Positions 46,209 through 56,222 of a stretch of 64,000 nucleotides of DNA are shown piece by piece. The stretch spans positions 14,910,297 to 14,974,296 of the forward strand of contig OU452206.1 of assembly GCA_911728435.2 (NCBI GenBank), in the 5' to 3' direction. The notes beneath the pieces are model-generated. The model worked only from the letters and a program-made list of their open reading frames with translations. It was not told the DNA's origin and made no database searches. Position numbers and translations under genes: made by a program. How positions within the stretch are numbered: the stretch's first letter is position 1; each line of letters starts with the position of its first letter. Source of the DNA: Apoderus coryli (Eukaryota > Arthropoda > Insecta > Coleoptera > Attelabidae).

Positions 46209-46399
46209 GGGTTATTCTTTCGTAGTGATTGATCTGAACCAAGTGAATGTGATTAAACTGAAAGTGATTTTACTGAACTGAATATTTGACGAAACCGAAA
46301 GAACATCTTTTTTATGATTGTGTTTCACTTAACCTCGAAAACTTTTGAAAATTGAAAACAAACAAATCTGAAAACTGGAAAACCATTAAAATTATCGAT

Positions 46400-47662
46400 A
46401 TGAATGAAGAATTTGTTCTGGTAAAATATTTATATACCTTCCTAATTTTTTATTTAAAAACAATACAACTAATTTTTTATTTGTTTCTAGGAAACTGCGG
46501 CTCATACTAAGTATCTTGGGAATATTCTGGATGAAACCAGCAGTAGTAGCAGCAGTAGCTCTGACAGTTTTTTAAATGTTTTCTCTGAAGAAAGAGCAAG
46601 TCATATTAGAAACAAAGACTATTTTGATGTTACTGTAAAGAACTATTCTGAGGCAGATTATAAGCGTCATTTTAGAATGTCTAACCAATCGGCTAAAAGA
46701 CTTTGCGGTAATATTTTTATATTTCGCTATTCGCATAATAGTAGGTATATAATATATACATTCGATTTATAGATTTGTTAAATATTCAGCAGCATTGGAG
46801 CGGTGGTCATCCAAAAATTGAAAAAGATAAAGCTGTGCACATAACTTTATGGTATTTGGCAAACACATCTTCATTCAGGGACGTGGCCGATCGGTTCGAT
46901 ATAACAGAAAGTGCTTGTTGGACTACAGTCCGTTCTGTAATAACGGCCATAAAAGATTTACATAAAGATTTCATATTTTTTCCAAAAAGAGCGGAATTCG
47001 ATGCTATATCGTATACATTTAAAAGGAAGAGAGGGATACCATATGTTGTAGGCGTAATAGATGGATCGCATATCAAAATAAGGCAGCCAAAAGCTAACCA
47101 AGAAGATTACGTAAACCGCAAAGGCTTTCACAGTTTATTGTTGCAAGGAGTCGTAAATCACAATAAACTATTTATCGACATTTATGTTGGTGAACCTGGA
47201 AGCCTTCATGATGCTCGAATGTTCCGTAAATCACCTCTATACCTACAACTTCAAGAAAATAGCATATATCCGTATATCATTTTGGCGGACAGCGCATATC
47301 CACCATCTGTTAACTGGATTGTGCCGCCTTTTAAAGATAATGGCCGGTTGACGCCCCAGCAGGTGGATTTTAACAAAAGACTTTCGGGAACGCGTATTGT
47401 AGTTGAACAAGCTTTTGCATTGCTTAAGGGTAGATTTAGACGCCTTCAGAGTTTCGAAAATAAGAAATTAGATTTCGTGGTGGAATGCATAAGCGCTGCA
47501 GTTGTGTTGCACAATATGTGTCTAATGTGGGATGATTTGGCAGAGGAGTTTTCTAATGAACCAGACGACGGCTTGATTGTGGATAATATCGAACTTTTGG
47601 AGGATGAAGGAAATATCGATATATGTACTAGAAATGAAATTTTTGATCAAATGTATTATTAA
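46400..47662 (+). CDS. Harbinger (HARBI1-like) transposase, three exons
   Basis: 375-residue DDE_4-type transposase that would cut and move the surrounding element. Exon 1 (46400-46420) encodes MNEEFVL. Exon 2 (46491-46707) starts ETAAHTKYLGNI, has a Ser run, and ends FRMSNQSAKRLC. Exon 3 (46773-47662) carries the rest. A helix-turn-helix-like region (FRDVADRFDITESACWTTV, about residues 114-132) precedes the catalytic core. Core blocks: VVGVIDGSHIKI (Asp176), GEPGSLHDARMF (Asp226), ILADSAYP (Asp252) and RIVVEQAFALLKGRFRRLQ (Glu291). CISAAVVLHNMC follows, then an acidic tail. No stop or frameshift is seen; intron phases are 0 and 1, with good GT-AG sites. In this superfamily the Myb-like partner (48107-48980) is needed for DNA binding and nuclear entry. 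Confidence 0.92.
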
Positions 47663-47734
47663 TACTATATTTTTGCAGTCTAAGCTTTTTGTAGCAAACA
47701 TACGGTATACCCGAGAGTGTATAGTATAGCCATA

Positions 47735-47756
47735 GAATAAGGAAGCTTCCTTATTC
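47735..47756. terminator. Intergenic palindrome between the convergent Harbinger genes
   Basis: A perfect 22-bp palindrome centred on GGAAGCTTCC, flanked on both sides by CGGTATACC (about 47703 and 47758). It lies 73 bases after the transposase stop and about 350 before the partner gene's stop. It might separate the two converging transcription units. That role is inference; a small foldback insertion is the alternative. Confidence 0.35.
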
Positions 47757-48106
47757 TGCGGTATACCTAGCTGCTCCCTAAACTTATTTCATATGTAAAA
47801 TAAAATTACTTTTTAATCAAAAAAAGTCGTATTTATTGAAATGTAATTATGTATGCCTTAGCATAAACGAAAAATTCGTATTGAAAACTATTGAAACATT
47901 AAAACATAAATACATAACGAAACATAAATCATAACGAAAAAACAAATATAACTTCAGCAGGTCTGTACTTCTAAACTATAAACACAAAACGAAATCATAA
48001 ATATTCTAAAACTAAAACAAAAAAAATTAAACGAAATCATAGGTACCTATTACACAAAAAAGTAGTTCTTATAGTAAATTCTAATATGTAAGTAGGTAAT
48101 CATTGA

Positions 48107-48980
48107 TTAGACCCTAGGGTCTTTATTAAGAATTTTTTCTAGAACTGCCAATTTCCGCTCTTCAATTTCAAGGAACTTTTTTTGAAGTTCTAATCTTTCC
48201 GCTTTCCTCTTACTTTTTTCTAGACTTTCTGCTTCTTTGTTTCGTAAATACTTCAGTTTTAACTGGAGCAATTCGTCTCCTCTTCTCTTTTTGTATATTT
48301 TCGTTTCGTTGCAAATATGGCTATCATCACTAACATCTTCGCTATTATTATCGGTCGTCTGGCCTATTTCAGATGTATCGTCGTTATTTAGTATTTGAGA
48401 AGTAGATGTGCTAAATACATGACCACAATCAATAGCTGGCTTGTGGCCTAATAATTCCTCAATACGGTCGTAAAATTCAAATTTTGCCGCTCCTCGGCCG
48501 GTTTTCTTTTTATTGTCCTTCACTGCCTTATACGAGCGAACTAAGTTTCTCCACTTCATCTCGCATTTAGTACTGCTTTGAAACACTCCTAATTTCTGTA
48601 GTTCCCAAGATATATTCTCCCATACGAATTTTCGCCTCCTTGTATTCTTAAAATTTTCTAAATTGCTTTCATACAACGAAATTAGAGATAAGGTGTCAGC
48701 TTTATTCCAATAGGAAGATACTTTTTCATTTATTTCACAATTTGTCTCAGGGTTGCTTACTTCGATAATATGTTCTTTCGCTGCTTGTAGAGTTTGATTT
48801 GCATAATCAATATCTATAAAGTAAAAATACAATCTTAGCATGAACGTACAATACGTATTATGTTAAAATGTATTACCGACCTATTCTACACCTCTCGGCA
48901 TTTTCTCTGCTTAATTGGATAGCGTAATTTTGATTCGTTTCTGAATCAAATAGAATTATTTCTTCCATGATATTATCCAT
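48107..48980 (-). CDS. Harbinger-associated Myb/MADF-like DNA-binding protein
   Basis: 268-residue partner protein of the transposase. Exon 1 (48881-48980) starts MDNIMEEIILFDSETNQNY and ends in phase 1. Exon 2 (48107-48813) resumes at DIDYANQTLQAAKEHI. Residues about 69-156 form a Myb/SANT-like trihelix domain, with Trp at conserved places (YWNKADTLSLISLYE, RRKFVWENISWELQKLG, KCEMKWRNLVRSYKAVKDN, FEFYDRIEELLGHKP). A Ser/Asp-rich linker follows, then a basic KKRRGDELLQLKLKYL stretch and a long charged helix (about 208-263) likely to form a coiled coil. In known Harbinger elements this protein binds the TIRs and brings the transposase to the nucleus. It is convergent with the transposase and has no disruptions. 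Confidence 0.88.
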
Positions 48981-49190
48981 TTTAAATTTTTAAATTTTTA
49001 GAGGTTAACTGTTTAACTGAACAAACTAACCGGTACCTAGAGGTTGATCAGTAAGCGGCAAGGGGGGTAGGAATTTTAATCAGTTGGATCACTTGTGGTA
49101 GAAGTGAACGATGTCGAAAGAATACGCGTAATCGTGAATGAACTGACAGTTTTCAGATTGTTCACTTAGTTCAGTACGAAAGAATAACCC

Positions 49191-49590
49191 TAATGATACA
49201 TACGTAAGTACGGTCTTATTGTTATTTCACAGGTGTTTATTTGTCAAAATAATTACAGGTATAGCGGGTGATGATATTTTTTTTTATTTTTTGTTACTTT
49301 ATATTGACTTACATTTACTTAAATATGCCAGCGATGAAAAAACTCTCCAAATAAATATTGTAGAGATTTAAGTGCTCTATCATTTGATATGTAACATCGG
49401 TATTTTCTATTAACAACGAAAAAAATATGATTTTTTTAAAACTTTGACAGGCCGCCATTCTGAAATTAGCTCTCCGAATTCAATCGCCAACGAACTCACG
49501 CGATTCCATGACCTAGCCGATTTTTTAACCAAATTTTGTTTCGATTGGTCAAAAAATGCGGCCTAGAACGTGACGTAAAGTTTCTATATC

Positions 49591-49623
<33 letters not shown>

Positions 49624-51067
49624 TATATAAACTTTTGAACTGAGGTCATTTTTAGGATCCAGGGGTCATAAAATGAAGTACTGCATAAAAATTTTTCAAA
49701 ATTTCGGTTGTGTCGATCTCCTGAATAGTTAGATTTTTTTTAAAAATCTACTAAAAATTCTTGCACAAAATATAGCTTATTATGAGTAGAAAATGCGTAC
49801 AAAAGATGTTGTCTTTACGACAAACAGTTCCGAAGATATTCGCTAAAACTGATTTTTTTTTTAATTTCTACGAAAATGGTGCATTTTACGTTTTTTTATA
49901 TTTTTGGACGATCTCTCATATCTTAAAGTCCTGCGCATATATTATTAACACCCTGTAGGGTGAAAATAGACTTCTTTACTTCAAAATTATTTTGTTCAGC
50001 TTAAAATTGCCTTCTTACCTGCACTTAACTGTAAGTGATGGCATCACATAATGAAATCTATAAAATTATTAGTTGTTAGAAAAGATTATGTTACGCATAA
50101 TATATCTTTAACATTTGAATTTTATTATAATGACATTGCTGTAAACAATATGGCTATTCATGGATTTACGTAGGTATTGCCGTTCACACAAAATCATCTA
50201 TTTACAACTACAACTAAATACGAATCTAGTATTACATAAGACATTGTAACACCATATAACATTATAATGAATCCTCATACATAAAATTTTTGATTGATTG
50301 GGTAATTGGTATTTGTATATTTTGCGTTGATGATTTCTATAGTTTGAAGAAAATATGAGAGGACTTAATTTAAGCAGATAATTTATGCATGATAGATGTT
50401 TTGAACTTTAATTAAAATATTTAATTAACTATAAAGTACCTAGTTGGAGTATACATAGAGATAAAATATTTTTTTCTGCTCATTATAATTTTGTTGATAC
50501 ATTTAGGACAACAATACAATCTCATATAGTAGTAAATAAATAAAAGAATATAAAAACTGCTCTACATATGATTGCTGGTCGATGGTATCTTTGGGAGAAG
50601 TAACCATACCATTTTGTACGACCTCCGGTTATAAGGGAAGTTCTTACCAGATTCCTTATTTCAAATGGAACACCCTAATATTAATATATTTTTGGATACC
50701 CCTTCCATTTTGGAGTATTGTATTTTAGCACTTCCCTATACCTACAATCAACTGTTCTTGAATTTTTTTTTCGTCTAAAACAGGTCTCCGGAAAATAATC
50801 ACCATTTTGTCGGTTGAATAGACAGAATCTTGGATTTTGGAAGGTAGTTCAATAACATCATAAGAATATCGACTATGTTCAGAAATTGACGCACTTGGTT
50901 ACAGGGTGGTCGCAAAACACTATAGTATGCTCTACTACTAAAAATAGACATAAGTCAAGTTTCTCAAACGGCACACTATGTATATTATCAAATATTCTGA
51001 AATACAATCAAATTTCCTTTCAAATCATATACCTATACCTAAACTGTAAGGTTTCTGAAATAAAATA
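49191..51067. other. No gene; microsatellite and MITE ends
   Basis: A (TA)n microsatellite lies at about 49589-49628. A CACCCTGTA tip is at 49950 and a TACAGGGTGG tip at 50902. Typical MITE text occurs at 50610-50700 (ACCTCCGGTTATAAGGGAAG, TTTCAAATGGAACACCCTA). A copy of the CAACCGACAAA repeat lies inverted at 50780-50835. No coding signal. Confidence 0.45.
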
Positions 51068-51634
51068 GTATATTGTTCAACGAACATGAAATGACATATA
51101 TTTCCTACGAGTATGATCGATTGCAGCATGAGCCGCAGGCGAGTGCTGCAAATCATACGAGTAGGAAATGGTCATTTCATGTGAGTTTCACACTATACTT
51201 TTTCTACGCCTGTTTTAATGCTTTTGAATAAATTTAACATAATTTTTAAGAAAATATTTGTTTTTCGAAACTTACCCTTGTTAGCGTATAACCCTAAATA
51301 CGATAAATTAGAAGTATTAAATTGACTAGGTGGTGTTAAACTATATTCACTATCACTGTTTATGTGTTTCGAAATTAGCGAAATACTTAATTATAATTAT
51401 TATTAATGATAAATACCAAAACTGTCAATTTGGTGTTTGTATTTTCGGCGTTGCTATGGTGATTTTTCATGCCCACCGCTACTTTTGTCATTACCAGGGA
51501 ATTTTATTTCCCACTAGCAACTAGTGGGAAATACTATTACGCACGGGTAAATGATAAACAGCATTACAATGTACTACATTTTCAAATCATGATTGAACAT
51601 ATAATAAAGGCATTTAAAGACAGTCGTAGAAAAA
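51068..51634 (+). repeat. Repeat family R1, copy 3 (full length)
   Basis: Matches copy 2 over its whole length, with few differences. The hairpin apex reads GCAGCATGAGCCGCAGGCG. A short duplication-like change (TTTCCCACTAGCAACTAGTG) replaces TTGCCTAGCAACTAGTG near 51510. The 3' end is AAGACAGTCGTAGAAAAA. Confidence 0.8.
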
Positions 51635-52479
51635 TTATATTTAACATTAAAAATCAAATATTCATATTTAAAGAAAGAATTGAGTTTTTCTTTCGTATAT
51701 TTATATAAATATGCGAACGGGCTCTGTCATAAGTCTCCGTTTTTTAGTGATTAACAAAACGCCAGGCATTAGCATCACGGGCAGTTTTTAGATTATACGA
51801 TCTGAAAAGATAATGTTAAGGTCTGCGATTTTCGTACATTTTGATTGGACTAAAATAATTATTATAGTCATAATATCTGAAAATTTAAATGAGATTCTCT
51901 TTCATAATAATTAATAAGGTAAATTATAGCTATGATCTATTCAAGGACTTGGTATTTTTTGTTTACTTAAAAGTTGTTTAGATTTTGTTTTGAAAATTTA
52001 TATAAAAAAATTAATTTAATCTAAATTTATGGTTTAGGTTCCTAATAGATTATTATATTCGTATTTTTATTTCAGAATATACAGTGTTGTCCAAATATCG
52101 TGTCCTAAAATTATATGGTATTCAGAAACTATGAACGTACGTACGGAATTTTATATTATAATTATTAAAAAAGCGATATTTCGTAAAAAAATATAGGGAT
52201 CAAATTGTTTTACGGGAATAATGAAAATGGAGTTGTAAATAATATTTACTGTTGCAAATAACAACCTTTAAGCCTTCTTTTCAAAGCTTCCGTTGCTATT
52301 GTTGATTATTTACTACGCATTGTTTCTGATAATAGACTGAAAACACATACTTAAATCTGAAACTATATAGAGAGAATACGAAAACAGAATTTTCAAGAAT
52401 GCGAGTATAAACTTGAACATCCAAACGAACAACTACTTGAAAACGCTAATTACCTCTTGAAGCGGCTGCGCCTTTAAAC
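51635..52479. other. No recognised feature
   Basis: AT-rich DNA. A degenerate tip (ATACAGTGTTGTCC) occurs at about 52080, and a stretch rich in short frames follows. Part may be the decayed upstream portion of the retrotransposon at 52480. Confidence 0.35.
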
Positions 52480-53560
52480 CAAATGATGTAACATGGAGAA
52501 TTTCTCAATGGTCGAATCTTGGTCTTCTTTTGTTTCTCCTATTTATCAAGGATGTTGGAGTATCAGTATCGGATGATATGAAAATATTTTCATCTATAAT
52601 CATTTTACTCGACTGCAGAACGATCTTAATAAAATTAAAGAACAGTAACAAGGTTAACCTTAATCCAGTAAAGTGCAATGTAGTTACGTTTACAAGAAAG
52701 ACCCAGTGTACTTTGTTTAATTATGTCATACATGATGAAGTCATTTCAAGATATCATTCTCTCATGGACTTCGGTGTGACGTTTGTCGAAGAATTTTCGT
52801 TCTCGGAACATTAATCAGGAATTCCAGGTCATTTACTGACCTTAACACATTAAAAACCTTGTATTTCGCATACGTTTGATCTAGCTTGGAGTACTATTTT
52901 GTCGTTTGGTACCAATATTACAGATGTTACAATTAATGGATAGAGAAAATACAGCAAATTTTTCTGTACTTATTTGTGTGGCTTTTTCAGACTTTGGGAC
53001 TAAGGAGACAGCTGTGTGGTATTAAACTTATGCATAATATCTGCACCATCTGCAACGTCGAGTTACCTGAACTTTTGCAGAGGCTATATTTCTTTGTTCC
53101 GGGAATTAATTCTAGAAGCAATTCAATTCAAGTTTTTCTGCATATTGCAATGTAGTTTTTTGTGAATAACCGATGATGGAGTTTGATGCCCCGAAACATC
53201 TTTGGTAGAGTAATATATTGAATTTATTTCCTGAAGTATTGACTTTTATTCCTATTAGGAAAAGGTGGCTCAATTTTGTTGCACCGACTTAATGGCATTA
53301 CATTTTTTTTTCAGTCTTTTGATATTTGTCTTTTCTTTTAATGTTTAGTATACATTTTTATTTCTTAAATGTATTTATTAGGTATATGGTTGTGGTAATA
53401 TGTTATTGTAATAACTATAGTTAGTTTAAGTGGGTATTTAGGGTTTAATCATGTAAAAATATTGAATTTACGTATATATAGTATGTAAAATTGCTCTGTA
53501 AATGGTATTTAACTGTCGAGCAATAGAGCTATTATTATTATTAAGCTATTATTATTGATG
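52480..53560 (+). pseudogene. Jockey-type reverse transcriptase fragment
   Basis: On the plus strand SNLGLLLFLLFIKDVG stands for the QGS.LGPLLF..FINDV block. Then SDDMKIF is the altered YADD catalytic box, followed by DCRTILIKLK, NLNPVKCNVVTFTRK and MDFGVTF. After frameshifts SLEYYFVVWYQYY and IEKIQQIF continue the C-terminus, and an ATT microsatellite tail lies at about 53525-53550. The Tyr-Ala of YADD is replaced and frames are broken, so the copy is dead. A CCGATGATGG..CCGAAACATC motif at 53170 lies near its end. Confidence 0.65.
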
Positions 53561-53719
53561 AAGCCATAAGCCAAGCGAAAAATGCTGAACGCTAATGAAA
53601 ATTCTGTACGAATTAAGCAATTGAAAATGATCAATAATGTCGAAAAGGAACTAAATACCAGATTATCTACCTCCTAACCCTTGTTGCAAATAAGTTTAAG
53701 ACTAAATATTGTATAAATT

Positions 53720-53815
53720 ATAAAATTGTGTATTGTTTTCTAATTTTTATTTGCAAATAAACGGAATTATTATTATTAAATATATAATAATAATAATAAA
53801 GGACTTTATTTTTTT
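53720..53815. repeat. Tail-to-tail retrotransposon 3' ends
   Basis: A plus-strand 3' end (TTTTTATTTGCAAATAAACGG, split as TTTTTATTTGC and AAATAAACGG, then ATTATTATTATT at 53768) meets a minus-strand 3' end (TAATAATAATAATAAAGGAC at 53787). Only about ten bases separate the two microsatellite tails. Confidence 0.6.
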
Positions 53816-55180
53816 TAATTGGACGTGTTTCAGTTCAATTTTAGTCTACTGACCAAAATTGTCTGTTCAGCTAACCCAATTTCCATAACAAATACAATTC
53901 AATAACATACAGAGTATAGTAAATACAGTATAATACCAATATAGGTATATAGCCAATGACAGTGTTACACCTTTTTCAAAAACTTAACCAATTTCACAAA
54001 AAATATTTTCAGTAACAAACAAACGATAATAAAAAAAAAGAACTAAAGAAAAAACACAGACAAAAAAAAATGAAGGACAATACCTAATCATATAACAAAA
54101 AAAATCATTTGCCTAGGAACCTGCATGGGTCATTTTAATTGTCCCGCTTATTGAATATATTTTAAGTGTTCGCCGTTTGCCTCGCCAATAAGATATTATA
54201 AACGCGTTTTTTAAATTTAACCTTATTTAGGTTTCTAACTTCATTCATACATTTCGTAATAAAGTAGGAAAACGATCTCTTGAAGAATTCCGTAGAATGA
54301 GCAGGTGTAGTAAGAGTATGTTGATGTCGAATGTTTATATTGTGTATGTCTGTTCGAAATCTTATCTTTTGAAATAAGGAGGAGTCTTGTAGTGCAGAAT
54401 ACTGTGAAAGCGGCAAGCCGCATGTAAATACCTCCTATTATCCATATTAAGCCAGTTCATGTCCAAAAGTTTATGGCTGATTCGTTGTGACCTTCTGATG
54501 CCGAAAATCAACCATAAGCATGAATTTTGCAAATGCTGTAAACGCCCTCTCATCACATAGGTTAATCATGGTGAGTATATGACGTCACAGTAGTTAGGAA
54601 GTGAAAGGACCATTGCCTGGCACAATCTTGCTTTTATTTGTTGTGTAAGCACATGCCGGTGCTGAAATATTAGCTTTAAATTCATGAAACCTATTTTTAT
54701 GCACTTATTTACATGGTTATCAAATCTAAAATCTGAATCCAACAACAGTCCCAAGTTTTTAACCGTCGATTTAAACTCCAATGGGGATCCCTCAATATTG
54801 ATCATGTGTTGGTAATCCTGTAAAAAGCGAGTTCTATCACTCTTCTTGCCGAACACCATGGCTGTGGACTTCTCAGGATTCAACCTCAGACAATGTTTTT
54901 TGGAGTAGTCACATAATGCACAAAGATCAGCATTAATTGCAGAGATTGCCTGTAATGCATCCCTAAGTTGGAATGATAGACAAAGTTGCATGTCATCAGC
55001 ATAGTAGTGCTGATCACAGGAAATAAAAGCAGAGGGGAAATTAGAAGTATAGACCATAAACAACGGAAAGATAAAGAAGTCCACGGTGAAGTCTGCACAT
55101 TCGACGCTGGAATAGAAATAGTTTCCAGAAAGATGGTCAAGCATGGCTGTGTAATCACTGACAGAAAGAAATAACCCTTA
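53787..55180 (-). pseudogene. CR1/Jockey-like reverse transcriptase fragment
   Basis: The minus strand contains FMVYTSNFPSAF, then the intact catalytic box HYYADDMQLCLSF, DLCALCDYSKKHCLRLNPEK, STAMVFGKKSDR, STVKNLGLLLDSDFRFDNHV, KARLCQAMVLS and NYCDVIYSP (54566-55144). In a second frame, LQNSCLWLIFGIRR follows, and in a third, FRTDIHNINIRHQHTLT and EFFKRSFSYFITKCM to the stop at 54162. The segment before YADD is decayed and the endonuclease is missing. The 3' UTR runs to an ATT tail at 53787. It is the longest of the retrotransposon remnants here. Confidence 0.8.
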
Positions 55181-55854
55181 CATTTTGATTAAATTTAATA
55201 TTTTGTTGTGCAAATTGTCTTGATAATTTGTTGCGTTATTGATATGAATTATATTAATTTTATTTTGTTACATGATTACTAAGTCATCATTTTATTGTGG
55301 CATCCTGATAATTGATTTTTCCTTGTACGACCTAAAACGAACCATTCAAACACACTTTAAATTGAGGTCGAAAACTGAATGGATATAACCAAAGTTACAA
55401 AGTTTCTGGGAGGCTCCACACAGAGCGATTGAACGAAGGGCATACAGAATACAGGATCTAAATGAAAATGAAAGGGGTACGTGTTGATCGGGATGGTGTC
55501 TAACGAATTTACTTTATATTGTTAAAAGAGCACAAAAAATGGGACCCCATATATAATACGTAGATTTCGTTTTGATTGTTTTTCTTTATCTTCCAGAATT
55601 TCTGAAATATTCGGGATTTTGATCGTCTAACCGGGGCACAGCTCTATATATACAAATTTTCAGGATTCTAGAAAAGAAGAAGAATATTCTGCGTTAAAAC
55701 AATAAACTCACTAAAATGAATGGCGTGTGGTATCACGCTATTTGAAGTATGTTAAACCAAGTTTTTTAATCTCGAAATATAAACATTAATTTTGTGAAGA
55801 TTTTGACAATAGTGTGGTGTAAAAATTTTCTCACAGAAATATTTGCTCTTTCGT

Positions 55855-55950
55855 GTTCTAGCTCATGTTTTTGGTGTCCCGCAGGGATCTATGTTGGGGC
55901 CACTACTCTTTGTTATATTTGTCAATCATTTACCAGTGCGTGACTCCTTT
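55855..55950 (+). pseudogene. Short reverse-transcriptase fragment
   Basis: FGVPQGSMLGPLLFVIFVN followed by HLPV is the highly conserved GVPQGS.LGPLLF.IF.ND block that precedes YADD in non-LTR reverse transcriptases. The similarity stops near 55945, before any YADD, so it is an isolated fragment. Confidence 0.75.
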
Positions 55951-56222
55951 ATGCAAATTTCCTCATTCGAGTACGACAGGAGTTGAGGTGAAAATAGGCG
56001 AATATTACAAAACTAAAAATGTTAAATATTCGGTTTACATTGACACTTTTATTTATTAAAATATATATAATAATAGTAACACAGATAAAATATAAAACAC
56101 ATTTTCTCATCAACAAACATAATCATAAAGAATAATAATACATCAAAAAATAACTTATGTCAGGTATTTAAATTAACAAAAACCACAGGTATTGTTGTTG
56201 TTCTAGCAATCATAGAGAAATT

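Larger units (their letters stand above)
46209..49190. mobile_element. PIF/Harbinger element, structurally complete
   Basis: The ends GGGTTATTCTTTCGTAGTGA (46209) and, inverted at the right, GGGTTATTCTTTCGTACTGA (ending 49190) form a TIR with further partial matches (TGAACYAAGTGAA). Two convergent genes fill it: a spliced DDE transposase on the plus strand and a spliced Myb/MADF-like protein on the minus strand. This two-gene layout is the known PIF/Harbinger plan. The flanks are CTATA and TAATG; a clean 3-bp duplication is not obvious. Both genes are uninterrupted, so this may be a young and possibly active copy. Confidence 0.9.
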
